NCBI GenBank assembly: GCA_002292015.1
Contig: DBBD01000066.1
Location: 1,211 to 13,585, forward strand
Direction of reading: 5' to 3'
DNA from: Firmicutes bacterium UBA993
GTDB lineage: Bacteria; Bacillota; Dethiobacteria; DTU022
Length of the DNA: 12,375 bases
Made by a program: the position numbers and the translations under genes. Shown here piece after piece: positions 6,643 through 12,375 of this stretch (its first letter is position 1; every line of letters begins with the position of its first letter). The notes beneath the pieces were generated by a model that saw nothing but the letters and a program-made list of their open reading frames with translations, was not told the origin of the DNA and ran no database searches.

Positions 6643-7068
6643 TTAATCGTGAACCACAGGTTCAGTTTCTTCTGTCATAAGGTCAGCAACAGTTTCCCGG
6701 CTTAATTCTGCAAGCATGGCGACCTGCGTCCTCTGCAGCAGAGGACGCACGCGACATAACGGCTGATTAGGACAATCATACGATTCAGTCAAACATACAT
6801 TAATGGCCAGTGGGCCTTCGACCGCCGATACAATGTTGGCAATGGTAATACGATCGGCAGGAACAGCCAAGCGCACTCCACCATCAGCGCCTCGCTGAGT
6901 GAATACAAGGCCCGCACGGACTAGCAGCAGAATAGTTTTTTTTAAAAACACCTCCGGAATCCCCTGGTTAGCCGAAATACTTTTCGTAGCTATTAGCTTG
7001 CCCCGCTCAGCTTTGGCCAGTTCCAGAATGGTGCGAATGGCGTATTCAGTTTGGCGCGTGATCTGCAT
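6643..7068 (-). CDS. Rrf2-family Fe-S transcriptional regulator (NsrR/IscR-like)
   Basis: A 141-residue winged-helix regulator of the Rrf2 family. The N-terminus (ITRQTEYAIRTILELA) and the wing RGADGGVRLA (59-68) are typical. Three cysteines, C92, C99 and C105 (CX6CX5C), match the cluster-binding triad of IscR and NsrR, and E8 lies where NsrR and RsrR use an acidic residue as a cluster ligand. It is therefore likely to sense nitric oxide, oxidants or Fe-S status. The ATG at 7068 is chosen because the family N-terminus begins there and AAGGGGT precedes it; a longer frame to 7125 adds 19 residues without family character. It has its own promoter and reads toward hcp, so it probably controls hcp and itself. 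Whether it is NsrR-like or another subgroup cannot be decided from sequence. Confidence 0.92.
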   Translation of the reverse strand: MQITRQTEYAIRTILELAKAERGKLIATKSISANQGIPEVFLKKTILLLVRAGLVFTQRGADGGVRLAVPADRITIANIVSAVEGPLAINVCLTESYDCPNQPLCRVRPLLQRTQVAMLAELSRETVADLMTEETEPVVHD

Positions 7069-7095
7069 TAAATTACCCCTTTTCTCTTTATTGGG

Positions 7096-7132
7096 ATGAA
7101 CGGTTGTACCGCATGCGATGGCCACAGTTCAT
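7096..7132 (-). promoter_or_regulatory. Stem-loop in the rrf2 leader
   Basis: Arms ATGAAC (7096-7101) and GTTCAT (7127-7132) are joined by a further TGT / ACA pairing across a three-base bulge, around a centre containing the 8-base palindrome CGCATGCG. It falls between the promoter and the start codon, so it would be transcribed. It could be an operator or a leader hairpin; nothing decides between them. Confidence 0.3.
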
Positions 7133-7165
7133 AAAAAAAGAAATGTGTTCTTTGATTATATTAGA

Positions 7166-7183
7166 CTTATTACATCTTATTAC
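7166..7183 (-). promoter_or_regulatory. Tandem 8-base repeat over the -10: possible operator
   Basis: GTAATAAG occurs twice on the minus strand, at 7183-7176 and 7173-7166, with a period of exactly ten bases, so both copies face the same side of the helix. The first copy overlaps the -10 TAAGAT. A protein bound there would block RNA polymerase. The local Rrf2 protein is the obvious candidate by position, although Rrf2 operators are usually inverted rather than direct repeats. Confidence 0.4.
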
Positions 7184-7202
7184 TCTTTATTCTTAATGTC
7201 AA
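7174..7202 (-). promoter_or_regulatory. Sigma-A-type promoter of the rrf2-hcp unit
   Basis: On the minus strand, a perfect -35 TTGACA (7202-7197), 17 bases and a -10 TAAGAT (7179-7174). The predicted start near 7167 gives a leader of about 100 bases. A second TATAAT (7160-7155) lies downstream but has no good -35 at the right distance. This is the strongest promoter visible in the window. Confidence 0.65.
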
Positions 7203-7270
7203 GTGCAATTATAACCGATGTGCTTACTCTATGATATTGTCACTTCTAAAAACGTTCAGTGAATGTAAAC

Positions 7271-7325
7271 GGGCTCATGTCTTGAGTGCGTTAAGCTTCG
7301 CTTGGCGCACTCAAGACATGAGCCC
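7271..7325. repeat. 26-bp hairpin downstream of the UroD-like gene
   Basis: The arms 7271-7290 and 7306-7325 are perfect 20-base inverted repeats (GGGCTCATGTCTTGAG at the left end). The inner bases TTAAGC and GCTTGG extend pairing by six more, two of them G-U on the plus strand, leaving a three-base loop TTC. It starts nine bases after the stop of the UroD-like gene. No T tract follows on either strand, so it may protect or trim the 3' end, terminate inefficiently, or be a mobile palindromic element. Confidence 0.85.
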
Positions 7326-7334
7326 AAAAAGTGC

Positions 7335-8585
7335 TTAGAAAAAAGCCTGTTCCCTCGCTGTGCGGTAGATAGCCAGCACTTTATCCGGAGGGACTTCTTC
7401 CTGGATATCGTGGATTGGGCAGAATATATAGCCGCCACCCGGTTTAAAAATATCAAGTAATTCATGGACTTCAGCGGCTACAGCAGTTACGCTGCCTTTA
7501 ACCAGGGTGGTTTGGGTACGTACTCCACCGCCCCAGAAGACGATCTGCCGGCCGTACTTTTTCTTCAGTACGGCCGGTTCCATTCCGCACGCCGTTATTT
7601 GCACCGGGTTTAATGCGTCAATACCGGCTTCAATAAAATCGGAGATGATCGGTTCCACACTACCGCAGGAGTGCAGCAGTATTTTTATTTCCGGGGCAAT
7701 CTTTTTCACTGTGCTGCAAATTTTTGCCAGATAAGGTTTAAACAAATCTCTGAACATTTGCGGAGACATCTGCAGCGAATTCTGCAGGCCGTAATCATCT
7801 CCCATCATGATCACATCCAGATAAGGACCAAGCGCCTGTAGGTATTTGCCCAGGCGTTCGATGCTTGCATCAGTCAGAAAATCAAGCCAGCAATGCATCA
7901 ACTCGGGTTCAGAAGCCATAAAGATGAAAAATTTCTCATAGCCAAACAGTTCCTGGCCGACTTGGTAAATTGAAAAGAAGAGAGGCCCTCCGGTGGCTAC
8001 CAGGGGGTAGTCATATTGCCCGGTGAGTGTTTCAGCGTTATGTTGCAACACCTGTAGTTCTGCATCGGTTATCGAAAAGGCACCGCTTTGACGGAGAATC
8101 GGAAGAAGATCTTCAAGCTGCTTCGTATTTTCAACCATGGCCAGCGGCCTGCTGATTAGGTTAAAGTGATGACCGCGGGCAGGCATGTTTAAACGGGCCA
8201 GGCCGTTTAAAAGGGACATTTCAAGCGTGCCATCATTTTTGCTTTCGGGCTGAAATCCTCCGGGCACCAGGCAGGTGGAACCGTTTTTTAAGGTCCACTC
8301 CCGCCAGTCTTCTGCCGGCACGCCATACACAATATGTCTTGGCAGGGGTAAAAGATCGCCGCCCATCAGCTTAAGCACTTCCAAACCTTCTTCCAGATCG
8401 GGGGAGGCCAGCATCGGCACGGGGTCGCGCATGTAGGTGGTTGAATTAATCCCGAGATGTTTTTTCAGGCGGATATAGGCCTGCACATTGATACCACTAT
8501 TGTGCGTGGCTGAAAAATCGATGGGCACGCGGTCGCTTTCTTCAAAGGCAAAGGCAGCCTTAACTCGCTCGCGCGAAGTAATCAT
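7335..8585 (-). CDS. UroD/MtaA-superfamily protein, probable methyltransferase-like
   Basis: A 416-residue TIM-barrel protein of the uroporphyrinogen decarboxylase superfamily. Residues H305 and C307 in LLHSCGS and C389 in FCPIHD form the HxC...C zinc site found in MtaA-type methylcobalamin:thiol methyltransferases and absent from true HemE. Other family marks are GDDYGLQ (262-268) and NPVQ (326-329). It is longer than HemE (about 350 residues) and lacks the HemE N-terminal RQAGR motif, so haem synthesis is unlikely. Many anaerobes carry such proteins for methyl transfer or demethylation, but no corrinoid protein or reductive activase is in the window, and the substrate is unknown. The ATG follows GAGGGG at ten bases. 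It stands apart from its neighbours, with a 275-base gap upstream and a long hairpin downstream. The superfamily is sure; the reaction is inferred. Confidence 0.85.
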   Translation of the reverse strand: MITSRERVKAAFAFEESDRVPIDFSATHNSGINVQAYIRLKKHLGINSTTYMRDPVPMLASPDLEEGLEVLKLMGGDLLPLPRHIVYGVPAEDWREWTLKNGSTCLVPGGFQPESKNDGTLEMSLLNGLARLNMPARGHHFNLISRPLAMVENTKQLEDLLPILRQSGAFSITDAELQVLQHNAETLTGQYDYPLVATGGPLFFSIYQVGQELFGYEKFFIFMASEPELMHCWLDFLTDASIERLGKYLQALGPYLDVIMMGDDYGLQNSLQMSPQMFRDLFKPYLAKICSTVKKIAPEIKILLHSCGSVEPIISDFIEAGIDALNPVQITACGMEPAVLKKKYGRQIVFWGGGVRTQTTLVKGSVTAVAAEVHELLDIFKPGGGYIFCPIHDIQEEVPPDKVLAIYRTAREQAFF

Positions 8586-8860
8586 TCACAGCTACCCCTC
8601 ATTTCCCAGGCGGTTACTGATCAAAAGCGATCAGGCGCCAATCCGATAACGAACTGTCCATTGCCGCTTCTGACAAACTTTAAAACCGGGGAGGATCCGC
8701 AGTGCGACCTTCTACTACCAAGCCGTAAAGCATTAACAGCATGGTTAGCAATACATTCTCAAGTTAAAACCCATAATTTCATTGCTCAGCATATTGCCCT
8801 CTGTCAGAGTAATCAAGGGTGCACAAGGGGCACTAAGGGACGGCTCTTCCGGGTTGCTTT
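8586..8860. other. Non-coding gap between ychF and the UroD-like gene
   Basis: This stretch has no convincing gene. Near the UroD-like start is a six-base inverted repeat CTGATC / GATCAG (8617-8634). Beside the ychF stop, 8813-8844 is G-rich with the repeated word CAAGGG. Its minus-strand reading AGAGCCGTCCCTTAGTGCC resembles short repetitive elements known to me from Clostridia, but no second arm is present. A TTGTCA on the minus strand lacks a fitting -10, so no promoter is called. Confidence 0.4.
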
Positions 8861-9919
8861 CTAGGAGCGAAAGCGGACAAAGATCACGTCTCCATCCTGT
8901 ATAAGGTAATCTTTACCTTCAGTCCGGCTCATTCCCCGGTCCCGTACTGCTGCCGGCGAGCCGCTAGCTGTCAGACAATCCCAGGTCATAACCTCTGTGT
9001 TGATAAATCCTTTTTCCATATCGGTGTGAATCTTTCCAGCTGCTTGAGCGGCCCTTGTTTCCCGGGGCACAACCCACCCTCTTGCTTCGCTCCCTTTTAC
9101 AGTATAGAACGTGACCAGTTTCAGCAATTCAAAGCAGCGCTGCAGAAGCTTGGGAATCATGCTTTCTTTGAGGCCAAATGCCTGAAGAAACTGCTCTCTC
9201 TCCCCGGCAGGGAAATCTACCAATTCAGCTTCCAGTCGACCGCAAATCACCATGGAGGGTTGATCAATAAAAAGCTCGTGGCTATCCTCGCAGATAAAAT
9301 TTTCATCGTGGTTATAAACATAGAACATTGCTTTGCCGGTCAGCAGTGAAAGCTGATCTAAAAAAATTTTCTCTTCCGGACTAAACAATATTTTGCGCAG
9401 GGGCAAACCTTCATTAAGGTGTTTTTCCATGTGCTCCAGTAACTCTAACTCAAAGGCAACGCTTTTATCGCCACTTTTTAACTTCGGCTCAGTTTTTTCC
9501 CGACGCCTTTTGATCGTATCCAGATCGGCCAGGGCTAATTCAAGGTTTATAGTTTCGCTTCTTGCGGCAAGCATCTCCCGCGACAACTGTTCCTCTTCGT
9601 AGGCTGCGACAACATGAACCAGAAGATCAACATTACGCAAATGCCCCAGGAATTGGTTGCCCAAACCCTCACCCCTGCTGGCCCCTTCGACCAGACCGGC
9701 AACATCAATAACCTCGATAGTTGCCGGGGTTACTTTTTCAGAGCCACTGATTGCAGCGAGAGAGGTAAGCCTGGGATCATCCGGGGAGACAGTTGCCCGG
9801 TTAGGATCCACAGTAGAAAATGGATAGCCGGCAATAGTAACCTGGTGGGCAGTAATTGCTTTGAAGAGAGTTGATTTTCCGGCATTCGGCAGCCCGACCA
9901 GCCCACAGCTCCAACCCAT
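8861..9919 (-). CDS. ychF: Redox-regulated ATPase YchF (OLA1 family)
   Basis: An Obg-related P-loop protein that prefers ATP to GTP and associates with ribosomes; in E. coli it has been linked to oxidative stress responses. The protein has 352 residues. The P-loop is GLPNAGKST (9-17), G3 is DVAGL (72-76), followed by the strongly conserved EGASRGEGLGNQFL, and the altered G4 motif is NHDE (203-206) in place of NKxD, as expected for YchF. A coiled middle segment and a C-terminal TGS domain (about 268-351, ending DGDVIFVRF) complete the family architecture. The ATG follows AAGGGGC. DUF951 lies 11 bases upstream, the usual Firmicutes partner. The usual downstream neighbour rpsF is here about 4.3 kb away. 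Confidence 0.97.
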   Translation of the reverse strand: MGWSCGLVGLPNAGKSTLFKAITAHQVTIAGYPFSTVDPNRATVSPDDPRLTSLAAISGSEKVTPATIEVIDVAGLVEGASRGEGLGNQFLGHLRNVDLLVHVVAAYEEEQLSREMLAARSETINLELALADLDTIKRRREKTEPKLKSGDKSVAFELELLEHMEKHLNEGLPLRKILFSPEEKIFLDQLSLLTGKAMFYVYNHDENFICEDSHELFIDQPSMVICGRLEAELVDFPAGEREQFLQAFGLKESMIPKLLQRCFELLKLVTFYTVKGSEARGWVVPRETRAAQAAGKIHTDMEKGFINTEVMTWDCLTASGSPAAVRDRGMSRTEGKDYLIQDGDVIFVRFRS

Positions 9920-9930
9920 TTTTTGCCCCT

Positions 9931-10137
9931 TTACTTTTTATCTGCCTGTAAAGGATCTGAATCGCAGACCGCTTTAACCCTGCGCACAAAACGGGAACGG
10001 GGAATCAGTACGCTGCGTCCGCAGTTACAACACTTCAGGCGAAAATCCATACCTACCCTGATAATCTTCCAGCTGTTGGCTCCGCAGGGATGGCCTTTCT
10101 TCATCTGAACTACCTGGCCCACCGAATAATCATCCAT
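9931..10137 (-). CDS. DUF951 family small cysteine protein
   Basis: A 68-residue protein of the DUF951 family (COG4481). The conserved pattern is GQVVQMKKGHPCG (7-19), then WKIIRVGMDFRLKC (23-36), then C39-G. Residues C18, C36 and C39 could hold a metal, but this is not shown for the family. The remaining C-terminus is basic up to about residue 55. Function is unknown. The family is typically encoded immediately upstream of ychF in Firmicutes, as here with an 11-base gap. It follows adk by 19 bases and has a modest GGTGAG ribosome binding site. Confidence 0.9.
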   Translation of the reverse strand: MDDYSVGQVVQMKKGHPCGANSWKIIRVGMDFRLKCCNCGRSVLIPRSRFVRRVKAVCDSDPLQADKK

Positions 10138-10156
10138 TTCTATTTCTCACCGGCGC

Positions 10157-10804
10157 TTAAATCTGATCGAGAATCTTTTTTATCTGCTCATAAACCTGTT
10201 CTACATCAAGATTGCCATCTATACGATCTATCAGCTTTTTCTCCTGATAATAATCCATTAGTGGTTCCGTCTGTTTTTTATAGACTTGCAGTCTCTCTTT
10301 TACTGTTCCCAGAGCATCATCATCGCGCTGAAATAGGTCTCCCCCACACCGATCACAAACGTTACGAACCTGGGGCGCTTTGAACTTAAGGTGATAGCTG
10401 GCCCCGCAGTCTGAACAGACCCTTCTTCCGGTCAACCTCTCGATCAGCGATTTCTCATCCACCTCGACGGAAAGAACCCGGTCAATTCCAAAGCCGGCAT
10501 TCGGGAGCACCTGTTCAAGAAAAGACGCCTGGTTTACCGTTCGAGGAAAGCCATCTAATAGCGCACCATTTACACAGTCTGGATCCATCAAGCGTTCCTT
10601 AACTAATTCGACAACCAGTTCATCCGGCACCAGTTTTCCTTGATCCATAAAATGCTTTGCCTTGCGACCTAGCGTGGTCCCTGTTTTTACCGCGCTTCGA
10701 AGGATATCTCCTGTTGCTATATGGGCCAGCTGCCTTTCTTTGATTATTCGTTCCGCTTGCGTACCCTTACCTGCACCTGGAGGACCTAACAGGATAATTA
10801 ACAT
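10157..10804 (-). CDS. adk: Adenylate kinase, zinc-lid long form
   Basis: Adenylate kinase converts AMP and ATP to two ADP in the cytosol. It has 215 residues. The P-loop is GPPGAGKGT (7-15), the AMP-binding TGDILR is at 31-36, and the LDGFPRTVNQA segment (83-93) is diagnostic. The LID domain (about 126-163) has C130, C133, C150 and C153, the four-cysteine zinc site common in Gram-positive enzymes. The ATG at 10804 is chosen because GAGGGG lies five bases upstream; a TTG one codon earlier is too close to it. Adk is usually encoded between secY and map in the ribosomal spc operon, so its place here between a bactofilin and DUF951 is unusual and may mean a second copy. The gaps are 74 bases to the bactofilin gene and 19 to DUF951. 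Confidence 0.97.
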   Translation of the reverse strand: MLIILLGPPGAGKGTQAERIIKERQLAHIATGDILRSAVKTGTTLGRKAKHFMDQGKLVPDELVVELVKERLMDPDCVNGALLDGFPRTVNQASFLEQVLPNAGFGIDRVLSVEVDEKSLIERLTGRRVCSDCGASYHLKFKAPQVRNVCDRCGGDLFQRDDDALGTVKERLQVYKKQTEPLMDYYQEKKLIDRIDGNLDVEQVYEQIKKILDQI

Positions 10805-10878
10805 CAACGCCCCTCGTTTCAGTTAAATATTGCTAACCAAGAACACTTCTACATAACCGCGCTAACCGAAGCTTCCGC

Positions 10879-11295
10879 TCAAGGTTCAATTTTACTCAAA
10901 GTAGACCTTTCATTATTCTTGCCCTGGGCTTGGGTGGAGACCTCCCTGGTTTTCATATCCATACTCCCATCCAAAACGGCGCCATCCTCTACGTGCAGAG
11001 CATTCGCCTTGAAAGTACCCTTGGCCACCGCAGTTCTTTTTAACTCCAGTCGACCACCGGCCTCGATTGTGCCATCAAAATGTCCTGCAATGGTAACATT
11101 CCGCGCCTTGAGGTCGGCTGCGACACTGCCATTCTCGCCAACAAAAAAATCACCCTTGCTATTGATCTGCCCTTCTACTTTACCGTCAATGCGTAGTGAA
11201 CCCTTGCTATCTAACGATCCCTTTAAAAATGTATCCTTTCCAATAAAAGTGTTAACTTTGTCAGGCGGTGTCTCTATGTTATCCTTTTTGAACAT
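10879..11295 (-). CDS. Bactofilin (polymer-forming cytoskeletal protein)
   Basis: Bactofilins form nucleotide-independent filaments through a right-handed beta-helix and often position cell wall enzymes. This one has 138 residues. The core runs from about 15 to 115 with the repeating short strands and glycines of the fold (FIGKDTFLKGSL, LRIDGKVEGQI, GENGSVAADLKARNVTIAGHFDGTI). The N-terminus is short and polar, and the C-terminal 25 residues are a polar tail without structure. No membrane segment is seen, so membrane contact would need a partner. The ATG at 11295 follows GGAGGT by six bases; a TTG one codon earlier is too close to it. The M23 peptidase gene ends 38 bases upstream, a pairing seen in several bacteria where the two proteins shape the cell. 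Confidence 0.95.
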   Translation of the reverse strand: MFKKDNIETPPDKVNTFIGKDTFLKGSLDSKGSLRIDGKVEGQINSKGDFFVGENGSVAADLKARNVTIAGHFDGTIEAGGRLELKRTAVAKGTFKANALHVEDGAVLDGSMDMKTREVSTQAQGKNNERSTLSKIEP

Positions 11296-11333
11296 CAAAT
11301 TACCTCCAATCTTTTTGATCGGGCAACGCTTTT

Positions 11334-12278
11334 TTACAATAGGTCTTGCATATAATTTATGGGATTAACCGGCGAACCATTAAAGCGCACTTCATAGTGC
11401 AAGTGAGTCCCGGTTGTCCTTCCAGAGGCCCCCATGTGCCCGACAGTCTGCCCCCTCTCAACCAAGTCGCCGACAGTAACGGCGAAACCTGAAAGATGCG
11501 CATAAAGCGTCTCAAAACCGTGTCCGTGATCTACAACGACTGTCTGACCATAGCTGCCTTGGTAACCGGTAAAAATAACTTTTCCTGCGGCAGCGGCCCA
11601 GATCGGCGACCCATAAGCCCCAACGATATCTACACCAGTATGAAACTGAACACCGCTGGCATAAGGTATTTTACGCATCCCAAATCCGGAAACAATCCGC
11701 CCTCTTGCCGGCCAAATAGATGGCTTAGCATCTGCCTGCTCTACGTACTCACCTACCAGAGCCAGCGTATCCGAACGTTCCGGCACCAGGCGCTGGAGGA
11801 TTATAATATTCTGTGACGCCCGTCCAAGAAGATCACTAGCATGCGATTCTTCACCGAAAGATCGGTCTGCATTAAAATTAAACTCGGAAACTCCTCCTCT
11901 ATCGTATCCAATATCATCTCCTAAATCTGTCTCTATCTCGTTAAGTATATCTTCAACATTAAGATCAAGTTTTTCGGTAACATATATGACAAGCTCATCA
12001 ATGGCCTTAACCTGTTCTATCATTCGCTGTGTTTCTGCCGCCATAGCGTTAATTTCTTCCTGTTGAGTCCTGTTCATCTCTCTCAGTGCATAGACCTCGC
12101 GGGCATCCGCTAAAACCCGCAAATAAGAAAAAACAAGCAAACAGAGCCCGACAACAACCACTACAACTAAAGCAACGGCCAACTGTACAGCAAAAAACGG
12201 AATACGAACAGAAACTGTCGACTCTTCCGAATGTGGGATAATCATTAAAGTAAAGCTGCGTTTGTGGTTACCGGTCAT
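11334..12278 (-). CDS. Membrane-anchored M23 family metallopeptidase
   Basis: A LytM-type peptidoglycan endopeptidase of 314 residues. A short cytoplasmic N-terminus (1-24) leads to one membrane span (about 26-52, very rich in Val). A probable coiled coil (about 55-105) and a linker follow, then the M23 domain (about 187-312). Zinc ligands are H213 and D217 (HTGVD) and H294 (HLH); H261 (YAHLS) and H292 are the catalytic-region histidines. All are present, so the enzyme should be active, outside the membrane. The ATG at 12278 has GAAGAGGG about ten bases upstream; a TTG at 12302 would add eight residues and has a similar upstream G-rich site, so the start is not certain. It is followed by the bactofilin gene, which suggests that its activity is localised by bactofilin filaments. 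Confidence 0.94.
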   Translation of the reverse strand: MTGNHKRSFTLMIIPHSEESTVSVRIPFFAVQLAVALVVVVVVGLCLLVFSYLRVLADAREVYALREMNRTQQEEINAMAAETQRMIEQVKAIDELVIYVTEKLDLNVEDILNEIETDLGDDIGYDRGGVSEFNFNADRSFGEESHASDLLGRASQNIIILQRLVPERSDTLALVGEYVEQADAKPSIWPARGRIVSGFGMRKIPYASGVQFHTGVDIVGAYGSPIWAAAAGKVIFTGYQGSYGQTVVVDHGHGFETLYAHLSGFAVTVGDLVERGQTVGHMGASGRTTGTHLHYEVRFNGSPVNPINYMQDLL

Positions 12279-12353
12279 ACGATAACAGCCCTCTTCAACC
12301 AAAGCAAAATCTGCCCCTACGGGTGACAGACAGCCGATTGTAACATCCTGTTG

Positions 12354-12359
12354 ATTATA
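12354..12359 (-). promoter_or_regulatory. Extended -10 upstream of the M23 gene
   Basis: On the minus strand, a perfect TATAAT is preceded by TGT, giving the extended form TGTTATAAT. It lies about 75 bases upstream of the M23 ATG. Any -35 element would be beyond the window edge, so only half of the promoter can be judged. Confidence 0.4.
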
Positions 12360-12375
12360 ACACAGCTCTTCGAGA

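Noticed and set aside
7256..7465. A 69-codon minus-strand frame over the hairpin and the 3' end of the UroD-like gene
   Set aside because: It overlaps a certain gene in another frame and runs through the palindrome; no protein features.
8661..8864. A 67-codon plus-strand open frame in the ychF/UroD gap
   Set aside because: No ribosome binding site, low-complexity composition without family features, and it overlaps the ychF stop on the other strand.

Overview
The window looks like the chromosomal core of an anaerobic Firmicute, probably a member of the Clostridia in the broad sense. This rests on gene order and protein type: the DUF951-ychF-rpsF-ssb-rpsR-rplI-dnaB order is typical of Firmicutes, starts carry strong AGGAGG-type ribosome binding sites with several TTG initiators, the adenylate kinase has a zinc-binding lid, and there is a class I hybrid cluster protein plus a corrinoid-methyltransferase-like UroD-family enzyme. 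Genus cannot be told from the sequence. All thirteen genes lie on the minus strand, so transcription runs from high to low coordinates.

Right part (12375 to about 8861): a membrane-anchored M23 peptidase and a bactofilin (cell envelope and shape), then adenylate kinase, a small DUF951 cysteine protein and the YchF ATPase. Gaps are 11 to 74 bases, with no obvious terminator, so this looks like one transcription unit. A TGTTATAAT extended -10 at the window edge may drive it.

Middle part (about 8860 to 4850): three genes not normally found between ychF and rpsF. They are a UroD/MtaA-like protein, an Rrf2-family Fe-S regulator and hcp. The Rrf2 gene has its own strong promoter (TTGACA, 17 bases, TAAGAT) with an 8-base direct repeat at exact 10-base period over the -10, and it reads toward hcp, suggesting a nitrosative or redox stress module. 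Two long palindromes sit in this part: a 26-bp near-perfect hairpin at 7271-7325 after the UroD-like gene, and an 18-bp one at 4851-4893 after hcp. Neither is followed by a U tract, so they look more like dispersed palindromic elements or processing structures than classical terminators.

Left part (4634 to 32): a promoter, a structured leader and the ribosomal/replication operon rpsF-ssb-rpsR, an intrinsic terminator or attenuator, then rplI, dnaB (TTG or GTG start) and a COG2509 FAD-dependent dehydrogenase whose start overlaps the dnaB stop by four bases. Points of interest are the 60-residue acidic tail on S6, an SD-pairing alternative in the rpsF leader, a Met where DnaB almost always has Arg, and the split of the ychF-rpsF synteny. 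I found no CRISPR array, tRNA, rRNA, transposase or clear novel defence system.
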